A stretch of 64,000 nucleotides of DNA from Jiella mangrovi (GCF_017815135.1 NZ_JAGJCF010000002.1:310001-374000); one strand, 5' to 3'; shown: positions 27,366 to 36,405, counted from the stretch's first letter. Numbers and translations are program-made. The notes: a model not told the origin generated them from the sequence alone.

Positions 27366-27382
27366 TTTACGCATTCCGTAAA
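27366..27382. promoter_or_regulatory. CbbR-type operator in the fbp/cbbR divergent promoter
   Basis: TTTACGCATTCCGTAAA is a 6-5-6 perfect inverted repeat 13 bases before the cbbR start and 92 bases before fbp. LysR-family regulators such as CbbR bind dyads of the TNA-N7/8-TNA class in the intergenic region shared with the operon they control. An AT-rich stretch (27345-27366) beside it could carry the -10 element and a second half-site. Confidence 0.65.
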
Positions 27383-27395
27383 TCAACCTAACTAC

Positions 27396-28349
27396 ATGAC
27401 CATGCGAAACCTCACTCTTCGCCAGTTGCGCTCGATACAGGCCATCAGCCGCCACGGCACGATTGCCGCCGCGGCGAGGAAACTAGGGCTGACGGCGCCG
27501 GCGGTGACCCTGCAGGTGAAGCAAATCGAGGAAGACGCCGGTCTCGCCCTGTTCGACAGGACGAGCGACGGGATGCGGCTGACGGTGGCCGGCCGCGCGG
27601 TTCTGGCCGCGGCCAACTCCATCGAGACGAGCCTTCGTGCGCTTTCCGACGAGATCGATTCGATCAAGGGCGTCCGCTCGGGAACGATCAATCTCGGCGT
27701 CGTCTCGACGGCAAAATACTTCGCGCCGAGACTGATCGCCGCGTTTCTCGGGCTCTATCCGGAAATCGAGGTCCGTCTCACGGTCGGCAATCGCCACGAG
27801 GTCGTCGCCGAACTCAAGAACTACAAGCTCGACATCGCCCTGATGGGCCGTCCTCCGCTCGACTTCCCGGTCGATTCGACCTTTTTCGGCGACCATCCGC
27901 TGGTGATCATCGCCGATCCCGCGCATCCCCTGACCCGTCAGCACGGCATCCGTCGCGATCGCTTGCTCGAAGAGACGATCATCATCCGCGAGCACGGCTC
28001 GGGCACCCGCGCAGCACTGGAAGGCTTCTTCGCCGGAAAGACGGATCGACTCTTTGCCCGCAGCGTCGAGATGGGATCGAACGAGACCATCAAGCAGGCG
28101 GTGATGGCCGATCTCGGCATCGCCTTCATCTCCGCCCACACGATCGCCTTCGAGGTGGAAATGGGCCGGCTTGCGGTGCTCGACGTCGCCGAGATGCCGA
28201 TCCAGCGCAAATGGTATGCCGTCTGCCGCCAGGACAGGATCGCCGCCCCCGCCGAAAAGGCGTTCAAGGCCTTTCTGGTCGAGCGCGGCGCCAACCATCT
28301 GCCGGTCCTGCAGAGGCTTCATCCGGCCGAGGCGGTCGGTGCGGGGTAG
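27396..28349 (+). CDS. cbbR: LysR-family transcriptional regulator, CbbR-type
   Basis: A 317-aa LysR regulator with an N-terminal winged helix-turn-helix (LRSIQAISRHGTIAAAARKL, TAPAVTLQVKQIEEDAGLALF) and a C-terminal effector domain (RSGTINLGVVSTAKYFAPRLIAAF). Sequence and position, divergent from fbp-prk-tkt, identify it as CbbR, which activates Calvin-cycle genes in response to metabolites such as RuBP or NADPH. It is convergent with idi, with only 8 bases between stops. Confidence 0.93.
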   Translation: MTMRNLTLRQLRSIQAISRHGTIAAAARKLGLTAPAVTLQVKQIEEDAGLALFDRTSDGMRLTVAGRAVLAAANSIETSLRALSDEIDSIKGVRSGTINLGVVSTAKYFAPRLIAAFLGLYPEIEVRLTVGNRHEVVAELKNYKLDIALMGRPPLDFPVDSTFFGDHPLVIIADPAHPLTRQHGIRRDRLLEETIIIREHGSGTRAALEGFFAGKTDRLFARSVEMGSNETIKQAVMADLGIAFISAHTIAFEVEMGRLAVLDVAEMPIQRKWYAVCRQDRIAAPAEKAFKAFLVERGANHLPVLQRLHPAEAVGAG

Positions 28350-28357
28350 ATCGACGT

Positions 28358-29470
28358 TTACGCAGGATCACTTTGCGAAGGAACGAATCCTGGCGGATCG
28401 ATGAGCGGCGCGTTGCGCAAGGCGGCGAGATCGGCCGAACCCGTGCAGAAGCAGGCGATCCTCAACTCTTCGATGACGCCGGCAAAATGCGCAACCGCAG
28501 CTTCCGACGACAGATCCGCCGCCGCCAGCGAAGCCGCCGCCTGGCCGCCAATGTCGGCGCCGAGGCGGATGGCTCTGGCAACGTCGAGGCCGGTCTTGAG
28601 CCCGCCCGATCCGATCAGCGGCGTCCCCGGACAGGATGTCCGCACCTCGGCGATCGCCCGCGCGGTCGGGATGCCCCAGTCGGCAAAGACCATGGCGGTC
28701 TTTCTGAGGCGCGGGTCAACGGCTCTCTCGGCCTCCACCGCCGCCCAGCTGGTGCCGCCGGCCCCGGCGACGTCGATCGCGTGAACGCCCGCCTCGACGA
28801 GCCTTCGCGCAAGGCGCGCCGAGATTCCCGCGCCCACCTCCTTGACGACGACCGGCACACTCACCCCCCGGCATATCTCTCCAATACGTGCGAAGATCCC
28901 GCGCCAGTCGGTGTCACCTCCGGCCTGGACGGCTTCCTGCAACGGGTTGAGATGGACGATCAGCGCGTCGGCCTCGATCATCTCGACTGCACGCATGGCC
29001 TCCGCGACGCCGTAGCCGAGACCGAACTGCGCCGCCCCGACATTGGCAAGGATCGGAACGGACGGCGCCAGACGGCGCAGTTGCGCGTCGAGCCCGCCGC
29101 TTGCCCGCCCCTCGATGGCGATTCGCTGCGAGCCGACGGCAAGCGCGATGCCGAGTTCCTGCGCAGCTTCCGCCAGATGGGCATTGATCCTCGCCGCACG
29201 CTCAGGCCCACCGGTCATCGAGGAGATCAGGAGCGGCGCCTTCAGCCGCCGGCCGAGGAACTGCGCGGACAGATCGATTGCGCCGAGCGCGATTTCCGGC
29301 AGCGCGCAATGCTCGAACCGGATCTCGTCGAGCCCGGTTGTGGCGCGGCCGCGCGGCTGCGCGCTGGCGCCGGCAAGCACGATGTCGATGTGATCGCTTT
29401 TACGCCCCGCGATGTCGGAGGCTTTCGAAGGCGCGCCGTCGTCACTCATCGCATATCCGTCATCAAACAT
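28358..29470 (-). CDS. fni: Isopentenyl-diphosphate delta-isomerase, type 2 (FMN-dependent)
   Basis: A 370-aa flavoprotein that interconverts IPP and DMAPP, feeding CrtE. Seen are [10 protein letters not shown] at the N-terminus, [21 protein letters not shown] (FMN-site), [20 protein letters not shown], and [21 protein letters not shown]. The start at 29470 or an in-frame ATG at 29449 are both possible. Type 2 isomerases are common inside carotenoid clusters; this one is divergent from crtE. Confidence 0.95.
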   Translation of the reverse strand: MFDDGYAMSDDGAPSKASDIAGRKSDHIDIVLAGASAQPRGRATTGLDEIRFEHCALPEIALGAIDLSAQFLGRRLKAPLLISSMTGGPERAARINAHLAEAAQELGIALAVGSQRIAIEGRASGGLDAQLRRLAPSVPILANVGAAQFGLGYGVAEAMRAVEMIEADALIVHLNPLQEAVQAGGDTDWRGIFARIGEICRGVSVPVVVKEVGAGISARLARRLVEAGVHAIDVAGAGGTSWAAVEAERAVDPRLRKTAMVFADWGIPTARAIAEVRTSCPGTPLIGSGGLKTGLDVARAIRLGADIGGQAAASLAAADLSSEAAVAHFAGVIEELRIACFCTGSADLAALRNAPLIDPPGFVPSQSDPA

Positions 29471-29543
29471 TAGTGTCCAATCGTCGCAGACAGGTCCCTT
29501 GCGGCTGCCGCATCCTCGCCGTCACGCTATTGTCGATAGCTCA

Positions 29544-29558
29544 ATCGTTTGCAACGAT
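29544..29558. promoter_or_regulatory. Perfect palindrome in the fni/crtE divergent region
   Basis: ATCGTTTGCAACGAT is a 6-3-6 perfect inverted repeat 73 bases upstream of fni and about 75 bases before the small ORF that precedes crtE. Its position suits an operator for divergent carotenoid genes. The cognate regulator is not evident in this window. Confidence 0.4.
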
Positions 29559-29633
29559 ACGGAAAATCGGGGTCGCGTGATCGAACGAAAGTGTCCAGCC
29601 ACGAAAGCTTCCAGCCAGGGCGGAGAAAGACAT

Positions 29634-29792
29634 ATGGCTGTCGGCAGATCGTATTTCCCGCTAAGAGATCATCGAGAAATCCGCCAGGGACCATTCATGC
29701 AGTTGAAGACGACATCGGCTTGCGCAGAATGCGCGAGCGACTGCCCCGAAGCAATGCCCGGTTCTGCCAGCAAAGCGACGGTGGCGCCATGA
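29634..29792 (+). CDS. Small ORF translationally overlapping crtE (52 aa)
   Basis: A 52-codon frame with GGAGA 7 bases before its ATG. Its stop overlaps the crtE start as ATGA. crtE itself lacks a good ribosome binding site, so coupling of crtE translation to this ORF is plausible. The peptide has a basic N-terminal half and a Cys motif near the middle (ACAECASDC). I recognise no family. It could be a real small protein, a translation-coupling leader, or chance. Confidence 0.45.
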   Translation: MAVGRSYFPLRDHREIRQGPFMQLKTTSACAECASDCPEAMPGSASKATVAP

Positions 29793-30718
29793 CGCCCGAG
29801 CTCAAGCGCAGCCTCGCCTCGCAGAGGGAAATGATCGAAGACCGCTTGCGCCGGCTGGTGCCGCGCGCGCTGCCCGGCCAGACCGCGCTCGACGAAGCGA
29901 TCGAAGCCAGCGTGCTTGCGCCGGGCAAGCGGCTACGGCCGATGATGACGGTGATGATCGCGGCGGATCTCGGCGGCGACGTGGCGACCGCCGTCGATGC
30001 GGGTTGCGCGATCGAGATGGTCCATGCAGCGTCCCTCACCCTCGACGATCTGCCGTCGATGGACGACGCGACCCTGCGGCGCGGCCGTCCCGCGGTCCAC
30101 GCCTCCTATGGCGAGGACGTCGCCATCCTGGCCGCGATCGCCGCGCTCTCGGGTGCCTTCGAAACGCTGGCGAAGCTTTCCGGTGCCAGCGACGAGGTGC
30201 GCGCGCAAAGTGTCGTGATCCTGACGCGCGCCGTCGGGGTCTCCGGTCTCGTCGCCGGCCAGTTCGCCGATCTGCGCGACGGCGCTCACCAGCGCAACGT
30301 CAGCGACATCGCCGCGACCAACAGCCTGAAGACGGGCTCCCTGTTCTCGGCGGCGGTGGAGATCGGCGCCGTTATCGCGGGCGCCGACCAGACGGTCCGC
30401 CTCGCCCTTCGGAATTTCGCCAGCGAACTCGGACATGCCTTCCAGCTTCTCGACGACCTCCTCGATCTCGTCGGCAATGCCGGCCGGACCGGCAAGGACG
30501 TCGGCAAGGACATCGGCAAATCCACCATCGGGTCGGTCATCGGCAGCGACTCGGTGGTCGAGCGGATCGCGGGCCATGTGGCAAAAGCCCACGCCTATCT
30601 CGACGAATCCGTCGGGCCGAAGAGCTTGATGCATGGCTGTGTCGACTTCATCTTCGCAGAAGCGCTTCCTGGATCGGCGCCGGCGACGATGCGCCGGGTG
30701 GACGTCGGCGCCAAATAA
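29789..30718 (+). CDS. crtE: Geranylgeranyl diphosphate synthase
   Basis: A 309-aa polyprenyl synthase that builds C20 GGPP from IPP and DMAPP. First Asp-rich region DDLPSMDDATLRRGRP, second LLDDLLDLVG, with KRLRPMM and KTGSLF as substrate-binding blocks. The ATG at 29789 overlaps the preceding 52-aa ORF and gives a normal N-terminus. The gene heads the plus-strand crtE-crtZ pair. Confidence 0.95.
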   Translation: MTPELKRSLASQREMIEDRLRRLVPRALPGQTALDEAIEASVLAPGKRLRPMMTVMIAADLGGDVATAVDAGCAIEMVHAASLTLDDLPSMDDATLRRGRPAVHASYGEDVAILAAIAALSGAFETLAKLSGASDEVRAQSVVILTRAVGVSGLVAGQFADLRDGAHQRNVSDIAATNSLKTGSLFSAAVEIGAVIAGADQTVRLALRNFASELGHAFQLLDDLLDLVGNAGRTGKDVGKDIGKSTIGSVIGSDSVVERIAGHVAKAHAYLDESVGPKSLMHGCVDFIFAEALPGSAPATMRRVDVGAK

Positions 30719-30785
30719 GGCGGAGGTCACGGTCCGACGCCTCGCATGGCCGGGCCGATGGCAGGAATGCCCGATGGAGAAACAT

Positions 30786-31289
30786 ATGAGCCTGATCGAA
30801 TTTCTCGGCCTCGCCGCCATCGCGATCGGCGTTTTCCTGGTGATGGAAGGCGTCGCCTGGGCGGCGCATAAATACATCATGCACGGCTTCGGCTGGGGCT
30901 GGCACAAGTCCCATCACGAGGAGACCGAGGGCTTCTTCGAGAAGAACGATCTCTACGCCGTGGTGTTCTCGATCCTTTCCATCATCCTATTCGTCGTCGG
31001 ATCACAGGGTTATCCGCTGGTCTTCGCCGTCGCTGTCGGCATTACGCTTTACGGGATTTTCTACTTCGTCGTTCACGACGGGCTGGTGCATCAGCGCTGG
31101 CCGTTCCGGTCCATTCCCCATCGCGGCTATGCCAAGCGCCTGGTGCAGGCGCACAGGCTGCACCACGCCGTCGAAGGCAAGGACGGCTGCGTCTCCTTCG
31201 GTTTCCTCTATGCGCCGCCGGTCGAAAAACTCTCCGCGGAGCTGCGCCAACGCGGCACCGTCGCCGAAGAGCGGCGGGCAAGGGCGTAG
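30786..31289 (+). CDS. crtZ: Beta-carotene 3-hydroxylase
   Basis: A 167-aa membrane di-iron hydroxylase converting beta-carotene to zeaxanthin. Four His clusters of the family are visible: HKYIMHG, HKSHHEE, HDGLVHQRWPF and HRLHH. About four hydrophobic segments surround them. The ATG at 30786 has GGAGA at the right distance; a start at 30774 would add four residues. It lies 67 bases after crtE and is convergent with crtB. Confidence 0.96.
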   Translation: MSLIEFLGLAAIAIGVFLVMEGVAWAAHKYIMHGFGWGWHKSHHEETEGFFEKNDLYAVVFSILSIILFVVGSQGYPLVFAVAVGITLYGIFYFVVHDGLVHQRWPFRSIPHRGYAKRLVQAHRLHHAVEGKDGCVSFGFLYAPPVEKLSAELRQRGTVAEERRARA

Positions 31290-31400
31290 TCGCCGGGACG
31301 GGGGACCGACCCGCGGCGGTTTCTCGCTGTGATTGCCGCCGGGCGAAGCGCCCGCGGATCAAGCTCCCTGTGACGACAAAGCGTAAGCCCGCCCGCAGCG

Positions 31401-32426
31401 TCAGGGGCGAATCCTGCGGTCGCCCGGGCTGCGCGGCGCGTCTGCCGGACGGCGGCGTCGCCGGGTCCACAAGGTCTGCGGCCGCTTCAACGGAAGCGGC
31501 ACCCGCGTGACGACGACCTTGACCGCGCCGAGAAAAAGATGGCGCAGCTTGGCCGCCCGGCTGGTCGAAACGCGCGTGCCAAAGGATTGCGGCCCCTTTG
31601 CCTTCACATCGAGGCCGATCTGACGATAGACGCCATGGGCCGTCGCCACGGCCCAGGCCGAGCGGGCCGGCAAACCGCTCAGACCAAGGAAGGCCGAGCG
31701 GTAATAGGGCTCGGCATGATCGACCAGTCGAGCCGCGAGCTTGGCGACGTCGCCCTTCCGGGCGGGGTTCGCCAGATCCGAGGCCTCCAGCCCGGCCTCG
31801 CTCAGCCACTCAGCCGGCACGTAGACCCGGCCGGCTCTCGCATCGTCGACGATATCGCGAGCGATGTTGGTCAGCTGGAATGCGATGCCGAGATCGCTCG
31901 CCCGATCGAGGACGCTCTCGCGTTTCACGCCCATGATGATCGCCATCATGACGCCCACCACCCCCGCGACGCGGTAGCAGTAGCCGAGCGTCTCCTCGAT
32001 CGTCTCGTAGCGGGTCTCGTCGACATCCATGCGGTAGCCTTCGAGATGCTCGATCAACAATGCGCGTGGCAGGCCGTGGCGATGAGCGACGTCGGCGACC
32101 GAGAGATAAGCGGGGTGGAGCGCGGTGTCGCCGTCGAGGGCTCTCAGCGTGTCGATCGCAAGCTCGCCGAGCCGCTGCATCGGTTCGCGCATCTCCGCCA
32201 CCGGGCGTCTGCTAAAGCCGAGCTGCTGGCCGTCGATGACATCGTCGCAATGGCGGCACCAGGCGTAGAGCATCATCGCGCTGCGCCGCATCTCCGGCGA
32301 GAACAGCCTGGCGGCCGCGGCGAAGCTCTTCGATCCCTTGGCGATGGTGTCTTCGGCGAGCGCGGCGAGTTCCTCCCTGTCGGCGCAAGCATGCGGAGGC
32401 CGCATCGGTTCGGTGGCGATCGACAT
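31401..32426 (-). CDS. crtB: Phytoene synthase
   Basis: A 341-aa squalene/phytoene synthase-family enzyme condensing two GGPP to 15-cis-phytoene. Asp-rich motifs are YAWCRHCDDVID and QLTNIARDIVDDARAGRVYVP. GYRMDVDETRYETIEETLGYCYRVAGVVG is the family's second conserved block. It begins 4 bases after the crtI stop, last gene of crtX-Y-I-B. The C-terminal 45 residues are Arg/Pro-rich beyond the catalytic core. Confidence 0.96.
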   Translation of the reverse strand: MSIATEPMRPPHACADREELAALAEDTIAKGSKSFAAAARLFSPEMRRSAMMLYAWCRHCDDVIDGQQLGFSRRPVAEMREPMQRLGELAIDTLRALDGDTALHPAYLSVADVAHRHGLPRALLIEHLEGYRMDVDETRYETIEETLGYCYRVAGVVGVMMAIIMGVKRESVLDRASDLGIAFQLTNIARDIVDDARAGRVYVPAEWLSEAGLEASDLANPARKGDVAKLAARLVDHAEPYYRSAFLGLSGLPARSAWAVATAHGVYRQIGLDVKAKGPQSFGTRVSTSRAAKLRHLFLGAVKVVVTRVPLPLKRPQTLWTRRRRRPADAPRSPGDRRIRP

Positions 32427-32430
32427 CTTG

Positions 32431-33957
32431 CTAGCGTGCCGTTTCCGTGATCATCAGCCCCGCGGTCGCCTTGGCGGACCCGACGACGCCGGGAACGCCG
32501 GCTCCCGGATGGGTCCCGGCCCCGACGAAATAGAGATTTGCGATCTTGTCGTCGCGGTTATGCGGACGGAACCAGGCGCTCTGGGTCAACACCGGATCAA
32601 GCGAGAAGGCAGAGCCCAGATGGGCGTTCAGCTCCGACTTGAAATCGGCCGGCGTGAAGATGCGGCAGGTGGCGAGATCGGCCCGCAATCCGGGAATATA
32701 GCGCGCCTCGAGATAGTCCAGGATCCGGTCTCGGTAGAGTGGGCCGTCCTTTTCCCAGTCGATGTCGGCATTGCCGAGATGCGGGACCGGGGAAAGCACG
32801 TAGAACGCCCCTGCCCCATCAGGCGCCAGCGACGGGTCAGTGACGCAGGGATTGTGCAGATAGAGCGAGAAGTCGCCCGGCAGGTCCTTGCCGTTGAAAA
32901 TCTCCGAGATCAGCTCACGGTAGCGCGCGCCGAAGCACACGGTGTGATGCTGGATGTCCGGCCGGTGGGTCTTCAACCCGAAATAGATGACGAAGAGCGA
33001 CATGGAAAAGCGCTTCTTCTTCAAACGCTTCGATTGCTGCTCGCCGCGCGCGCTGCCGCTCATCAGATTGCCGTAGGTGTGGACGACATCGGCGTTGGAG
33101 GCGACCATGTCGGCGCCGAAACGCCGGCCGTCCTTCAGCCGGACGCCGCACGCCCTGCCCTCTGACATCTCGATTTCCGAAACTTCGGCGGACAGTTCAA
33201 TCCGCCCGCCGATGTCGGTGAACAGCCTGACGAGGCCCGAGACGAGCGCACCGGTTCCCCCTCGCGGGAACCATACCCCCCATTTTCGCTCCAATGCGTG
33301 GATCAGCGCGTAGATGGACGATGTCGCGAAGGGGTTGCCACCGACGAGGAGCGAGTGGAAGGAGAAGGTCTGGCGAAGATGCTCTTCCTGGATGAAGTCC
33401 GAGACCTTGGAATAGACGCTCTTCCACGCCTGAAGCCGGGCGAGCTGGGGCCCGGCGCGAACCATGTCGCGGAAGGACAGGAACGGCACGGTGCCGAGCT
33501 TCTCGTAGCCTTCGCGGAAGACCTCCTTCGAATAGGCCAGAAACCGCCGGTATCCTTCGACGTCGGCCGGATCGAACTCAAGGATCTGCCGATCGAGCTC
33601 GGCCTGATCGTTGACGTAGTCGAAGAAGCGGCCGTCCTCCCAGCACAGTCGGTAAAACGGCGAAACCGGCAGAAGCTCGACATAGTCGGCCATGGTTCGA
33701 CCGGCCGCCGCGAACAGCTCCTCGAGAGCGGTCGGATCGGTGATCACCGTCGGCCCGGCATCGAAGGTGTAGCCCGCGTCCTCGTAGACATAGGCCCGGC
33801 CGCCCGGCTTGTCGCGCCTTTCGAGGAGGACGGTTTCGATGCCCGCCGCCTGCAGCCGGATCGCCAGCGCGATGCCGCCAAAGCCGGCGCCGATGACCAC
33901 CGCCCGCTTCGCTGCGCCGTCCTTGGCGACTTCGGGCCGCTCGATCGTCTTGCTCAT
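32431..33957 (-). CDS. crtI: Phytoene desaturase
   Basis: A 508-aa FAD-dependent enzyme that introduces four double bonds into phytoene to give lycopene. The N-terminal FAD site is VVIGAGFGGIALAIRLQAAG, then ERRDKPGGRAYVYEDAGYTFDAGPT. The C-terminal carotenoid-oxidase signature is LYFVGAGTHPGAGVPGVVGSAKA. The ATG at 33957 overlaps the end of crtY by 4 bases, consistent with translational coupling. Confidence 0.97.
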   Translation of the reverse strand: MSKTIERPEVAKDGAAKRAVVIGAGFGGIALAIRLQAAGIETVLLERRDKPGGRAYVYEDAGYTFDAGPTVITDPTALEELFAAAGRTMADYVELLPVSPFYRLCWEDGRFFDYVNDQAELDRQILEFDPADVEGYRRFLAYSKEVFREGYEKLGTVPFLSFRDMVRAGPQLARLQAWKSVYSKVSDFIQEEHLRQTFSFHSLLVGGNPFATSSIYALIHALERKWGVWFPRGGTGALVSGLVRLFTDIGGRIELSAEVSEIEMSEGRACGVRLKDGRRFGADMVASNADVVHTYGNLMSGSARGEQQSKRLKKKRFSMSLFVIYFGLKTHRPDIQHHTVCFGARYRELISEIFNGKDLPGDFSLYLHNPCVTDPSLAPDGAGAFYVLSPVPHLGNADIDWEKDGPLYRDRILDYLEARYIPGLRADLATCRIFTPADFKSELNAHLGSAFSLDPVLTQSAWFRPHNRDDKIANLYFVGAGTHPGAGVPGVVGSAKATAGLMITETAR

Positions 33958-35126
33958 GCCAGCTCTCCGGTCAGTCGATGGCGAGCGAGAACCCGGATGG
34001 CGTTTCCGAAGGGGACCGGAGGTTTTCCCGTGAGGATCCGCAGCTTGTCGCGGGTTCTGAGCCGCGCGGCGTAGAATCTTGCGACGAGCGGGGCGTCGAG
34101 CCGGTAGAAATGCTCGAGGATGCGATAGCGTTCGGACGCGTCGCCGGCGAAGTAGAGCAGGCGGTTCAACATGCGGAAAAAGCCGCGCGCCTTCCACGTC
34201 TCGACAGAATGACGCCGCGTCTCGGCATAGAGCGCCGCGGCGGAGTGATCCGGCAGAGCGGCGAGCCGGTCGGCGAGCTTCACGGCGTCAGGCAGCGAAT
34301 AGCCCGTCGTCGGATGAAACAGCCCGGCCGCGAGGCCGGATGCCGCAACGCCGGCCTTGTCGTCCCAGAACGCGTCGATATCGCCGTCGATTGCAATCGG
34401 CAGAATGCCCTCCTCCTCCCGCACGATCGCCCTGGCCTCCCAGCCGTGCTCGCTCATGTATTGCCCGATGGACGCGGCCAGCCGGGCGCGATCGAGATCG
34501 GCTCCATCGGCATAATAGGTGTCCTCGATCAAAAGCCGGGTCTCGGTCAAGGGCAGGAGATACACGAACCGGTAACCGTCGGCCTGCGGCACGGTGGCGT
34601 CCATGATGACAGGGCGCACAACGCCGTGTGGCGCCGCCATTTCGATCTCCTGGCCGAGAAACTTCTGGAAACCGAGGCGCATATGGGAATTGGCGGCATG
34701 GCCGCGGCCGTCGACGACCGCCCCGGTGGCGATCGCCGTGCCGTCGTCGAGGACGAGCGACGTCGGGCTGACGGCCCTGACCGGCGCATTGCAGCGGATC
34801 GAGCCACCCAGCCGCTGTTCCAGACGCTCGCGGAACCGTTCCGACGCGACGCTGCGATAGCCCGTGCCGAGCCGCTTGCGGCGGTTGGGAAACCGCACCT
34901 CGTTGTCGGACCAGGAATAGGTGACGAAAGGCTGCAGCCAGGCGTGTTCCTGCGCCGTCAGGTCACCTTCATGGAACGACCACGTATGATTGCCGCCGAC
35001 GGCCGGCCCGGCCTCGAAGACCCCGATCTTCAGCTCGGGACGCAACTCCGCCAGCCGGCAGGCGATCAGCCCGTTGGCCAGACCTCCCCCGACGAGCGCG
35101 ATGTCGACGCCCTCAGTGGCGGCCAT
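33954..35126 (-). CDS. crtY: Lycopene beta-cyclase
   Basis: A 390-aa flavoprotein cyclising both ends of lycopene to beta-carotene. Seen are DIALVGGGLANGLIA (dinucleotide site), the FEAGPAVGGNHTWSFH block, and LLPLTETRLLIEDTYY plus GLFHPTTGYSLPDAV in the C-terminal half. The ATG at 35126 has AGGA 6 bases before it and overlaps the end of crtX by 14 bases. A longer frame to 35165 is unlikely. Confidence 0.96.
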   Translation of the reverse strand: MAATEGVDIALVGGGLANGLIACRLAELRPELKIGVFEAGPAVGGNHTWSFHEGDLTAQEHAWLQPFVTYSWSDNEVRFPNRRKRLGTGYRSVASERFRERLEQRLGGSIRCNAPVRAVSPTSLVLDDGTAIATGAVVDGRGHAANSHMRLGFQKFLGQEIEMAAPHGVVRPVIMDATVPQADGYRFVYLLPLTETRLLIEDTYYADGADLDRARLAASIGQYMSEHGWEARAIVREEEGILPIAIDGDIDAFWDDKAGVAASGLAAGLFHPTTGYSLPDAVKLADRLAALPDHSAAALYAETRRHSVETWKARGFFRMLNRLLYFAGDASERYRILEHFYRLDAPLVARFYAARLRTRDKLRILTGKPPVPFGNAIRVLARHRLTGELA

Positions 35127-36405
35127 GGTGATCCTGCCCCTCCACGGCTCTTGCTCCGCGGGCATTCGAAAGCGCCGCCTCGATGATGTCAGCCGCCAAT
35201 GTCACTCCGCCGGAAATCGCGATGTCGCGCCCGATGCGGCGCGCATTGTCCCTAAAGCTAGCTTGCGTGAGCAATCGCTCAAGGCATCGGGCGATATTGC
35301 GAACGGACAAATGGCCGCGCGTCAGCCGCTCGCCGACGCCGTGATGGACGATGCGGGCGGCAATCCCCGGCTGATCGAAGGCCATCGGGATCGCCAGCAT
35401 CGGCTTGCCGGCCTCGAGCGCGTCGAGCGCGGTGTTCATGCCGGCATGGGTGACGCAAACATCGGCTTCGGCGAGCATTGCGCGCTGGGCGACGAAATCG
35501 GTGACGAATGCGGCGTCGATCGTCCCGGCTTCGCTCTCGCTCAGGCCTCCGCAATGGGCGATGACGCAGTCTGCGCCGACAAGGCGGCAGGCTTTGGCGA
35601 TCCTGCGGAAGAGACCGAGCCGGTGCCCCTGCAGAGTGCCGAAGGAGGCAAAGACCAGCGGGCGGTCCGCAGACCTTCGGATCGCCAGCGGCTGTTCCTC
35701 GTCCGCCTGTCCGCGGATCGGGCCGACGCCATGCCGGATCGCCGAGGCCGAGCGCGGGAAGTCGAAGCTCTCGACGAGTTGACTGATCTGACAAATTTGT
35801 GAAAGGCAATCGCTGAGCGACGCGCGCTCCTTCAGCTCGAAGAGCTGCGCCCAGCGGGCGATCGTCTTCCTCTGGCGAGACAGCAGCAAGCCCGCCACCA
35901 CGACGCCGCCGCGATTGCGTTTCAGCCCCTCATCGCTCGGATCGTAGGACCAGCCCAGAAACGGCAGCGGCACGCGAGCATCGTCATGGACCGGAAGTGC
36001 CGAGGCAAGCGAAACGAGCGGCAGGCCGAGATGGGCCGCGACGAGGCCCGCCGCCGGTTCCATCTGGTCACCGATGATCGCGCCGATACGAAGCTCACGG
36101 CAAAGGCGCGGCATTCCCCGGCAAAGATCGTCGGTCAGCCGGGCCGAATCGCGCACCGTGCGAAGAACCGAAAACGGCGTCCCGCCGCCGGCCGCCCGCG
36201 CCAGCATCCCGCCGAGCTCCTCGCGCGGCTGCCCATCGACCTCGTGGACGAAGATCCCCCTCCCCAGGGGGCCGATCATCTCGCCCGCGCCGCCATTGAC
36301 GATGAAGTGAACGTCATGCCCCCGCCCCGAAAGCTCCGCCGCCACGGCCTCGAACAGCCGCAAATGGCTGTAATAGGGCGGACAGACGAGAGCGAATGCG
36401 GTCAT
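35113..36405 (-). CDS. crtX: Zeaxanthin glucosyltransferase
   Basis: A 430-aa GT1-family (UDP-glycosyltransferase) enzyme that transfers glucose to zeaxanthin hydroxyls. The N-terminal acceptor domain begins FALVCPPYYSHLRLFEAVAAEL. The C-terminal sugar-nucleotide signature is VCVTHAGMNTALDALEAGKPMLAIPMAFDQPG. The ATG at 36405 gives the family N-terminus. First gene of the minus-strand crtX-crtY-crtI-crtB operon, so the pathway probably ends in zeaxanthin glucosides. Confidence 0.94.
   Translation of the reverse strand: MTAFALVCPPYYSHLRLFEAVAAELSGRGHDVHFIVNGGAGEMIGPLGRGIFVHEVDGQPREELGGMLARAAGGGTPFSVLRTVRDSARLTDDLCRGMPRLCRELRIGAIIGDQMEPAAGLVAAHLGLPLVSLASALPVHDDARVPLPFLGWSYDPSDEGLKRNRGGVVVAGLLLSRQRKTIARWAQLFELKERASLSDCLSQICQISQLVESFDFPRSASAIRHGVGPIRGQADEEQPLAIRRSADRPLVFASFGTLQGHRLGLFRRIAKACRLVGADCVIAHCGGLSESEAGTIDAAFVTDFVAQRAMLAEADVCVTHAGMNTALDALEAGKPMLAIPMAFDQPGIAARIVHHGVGERLTRGHLSVRNIARCLERLLTQASFRDNARRIGRDIAISGGVTLAADIIEAALSNARGARAVEGQDHHGRH

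Noticed and set aside
31338-31350. GGGCG/CGCCC inverted repeat between crtZ and crtB as terminator
   Set aside because: Only five pairs, no U-tract; indistinguishable from chance in GC-rich DNA.
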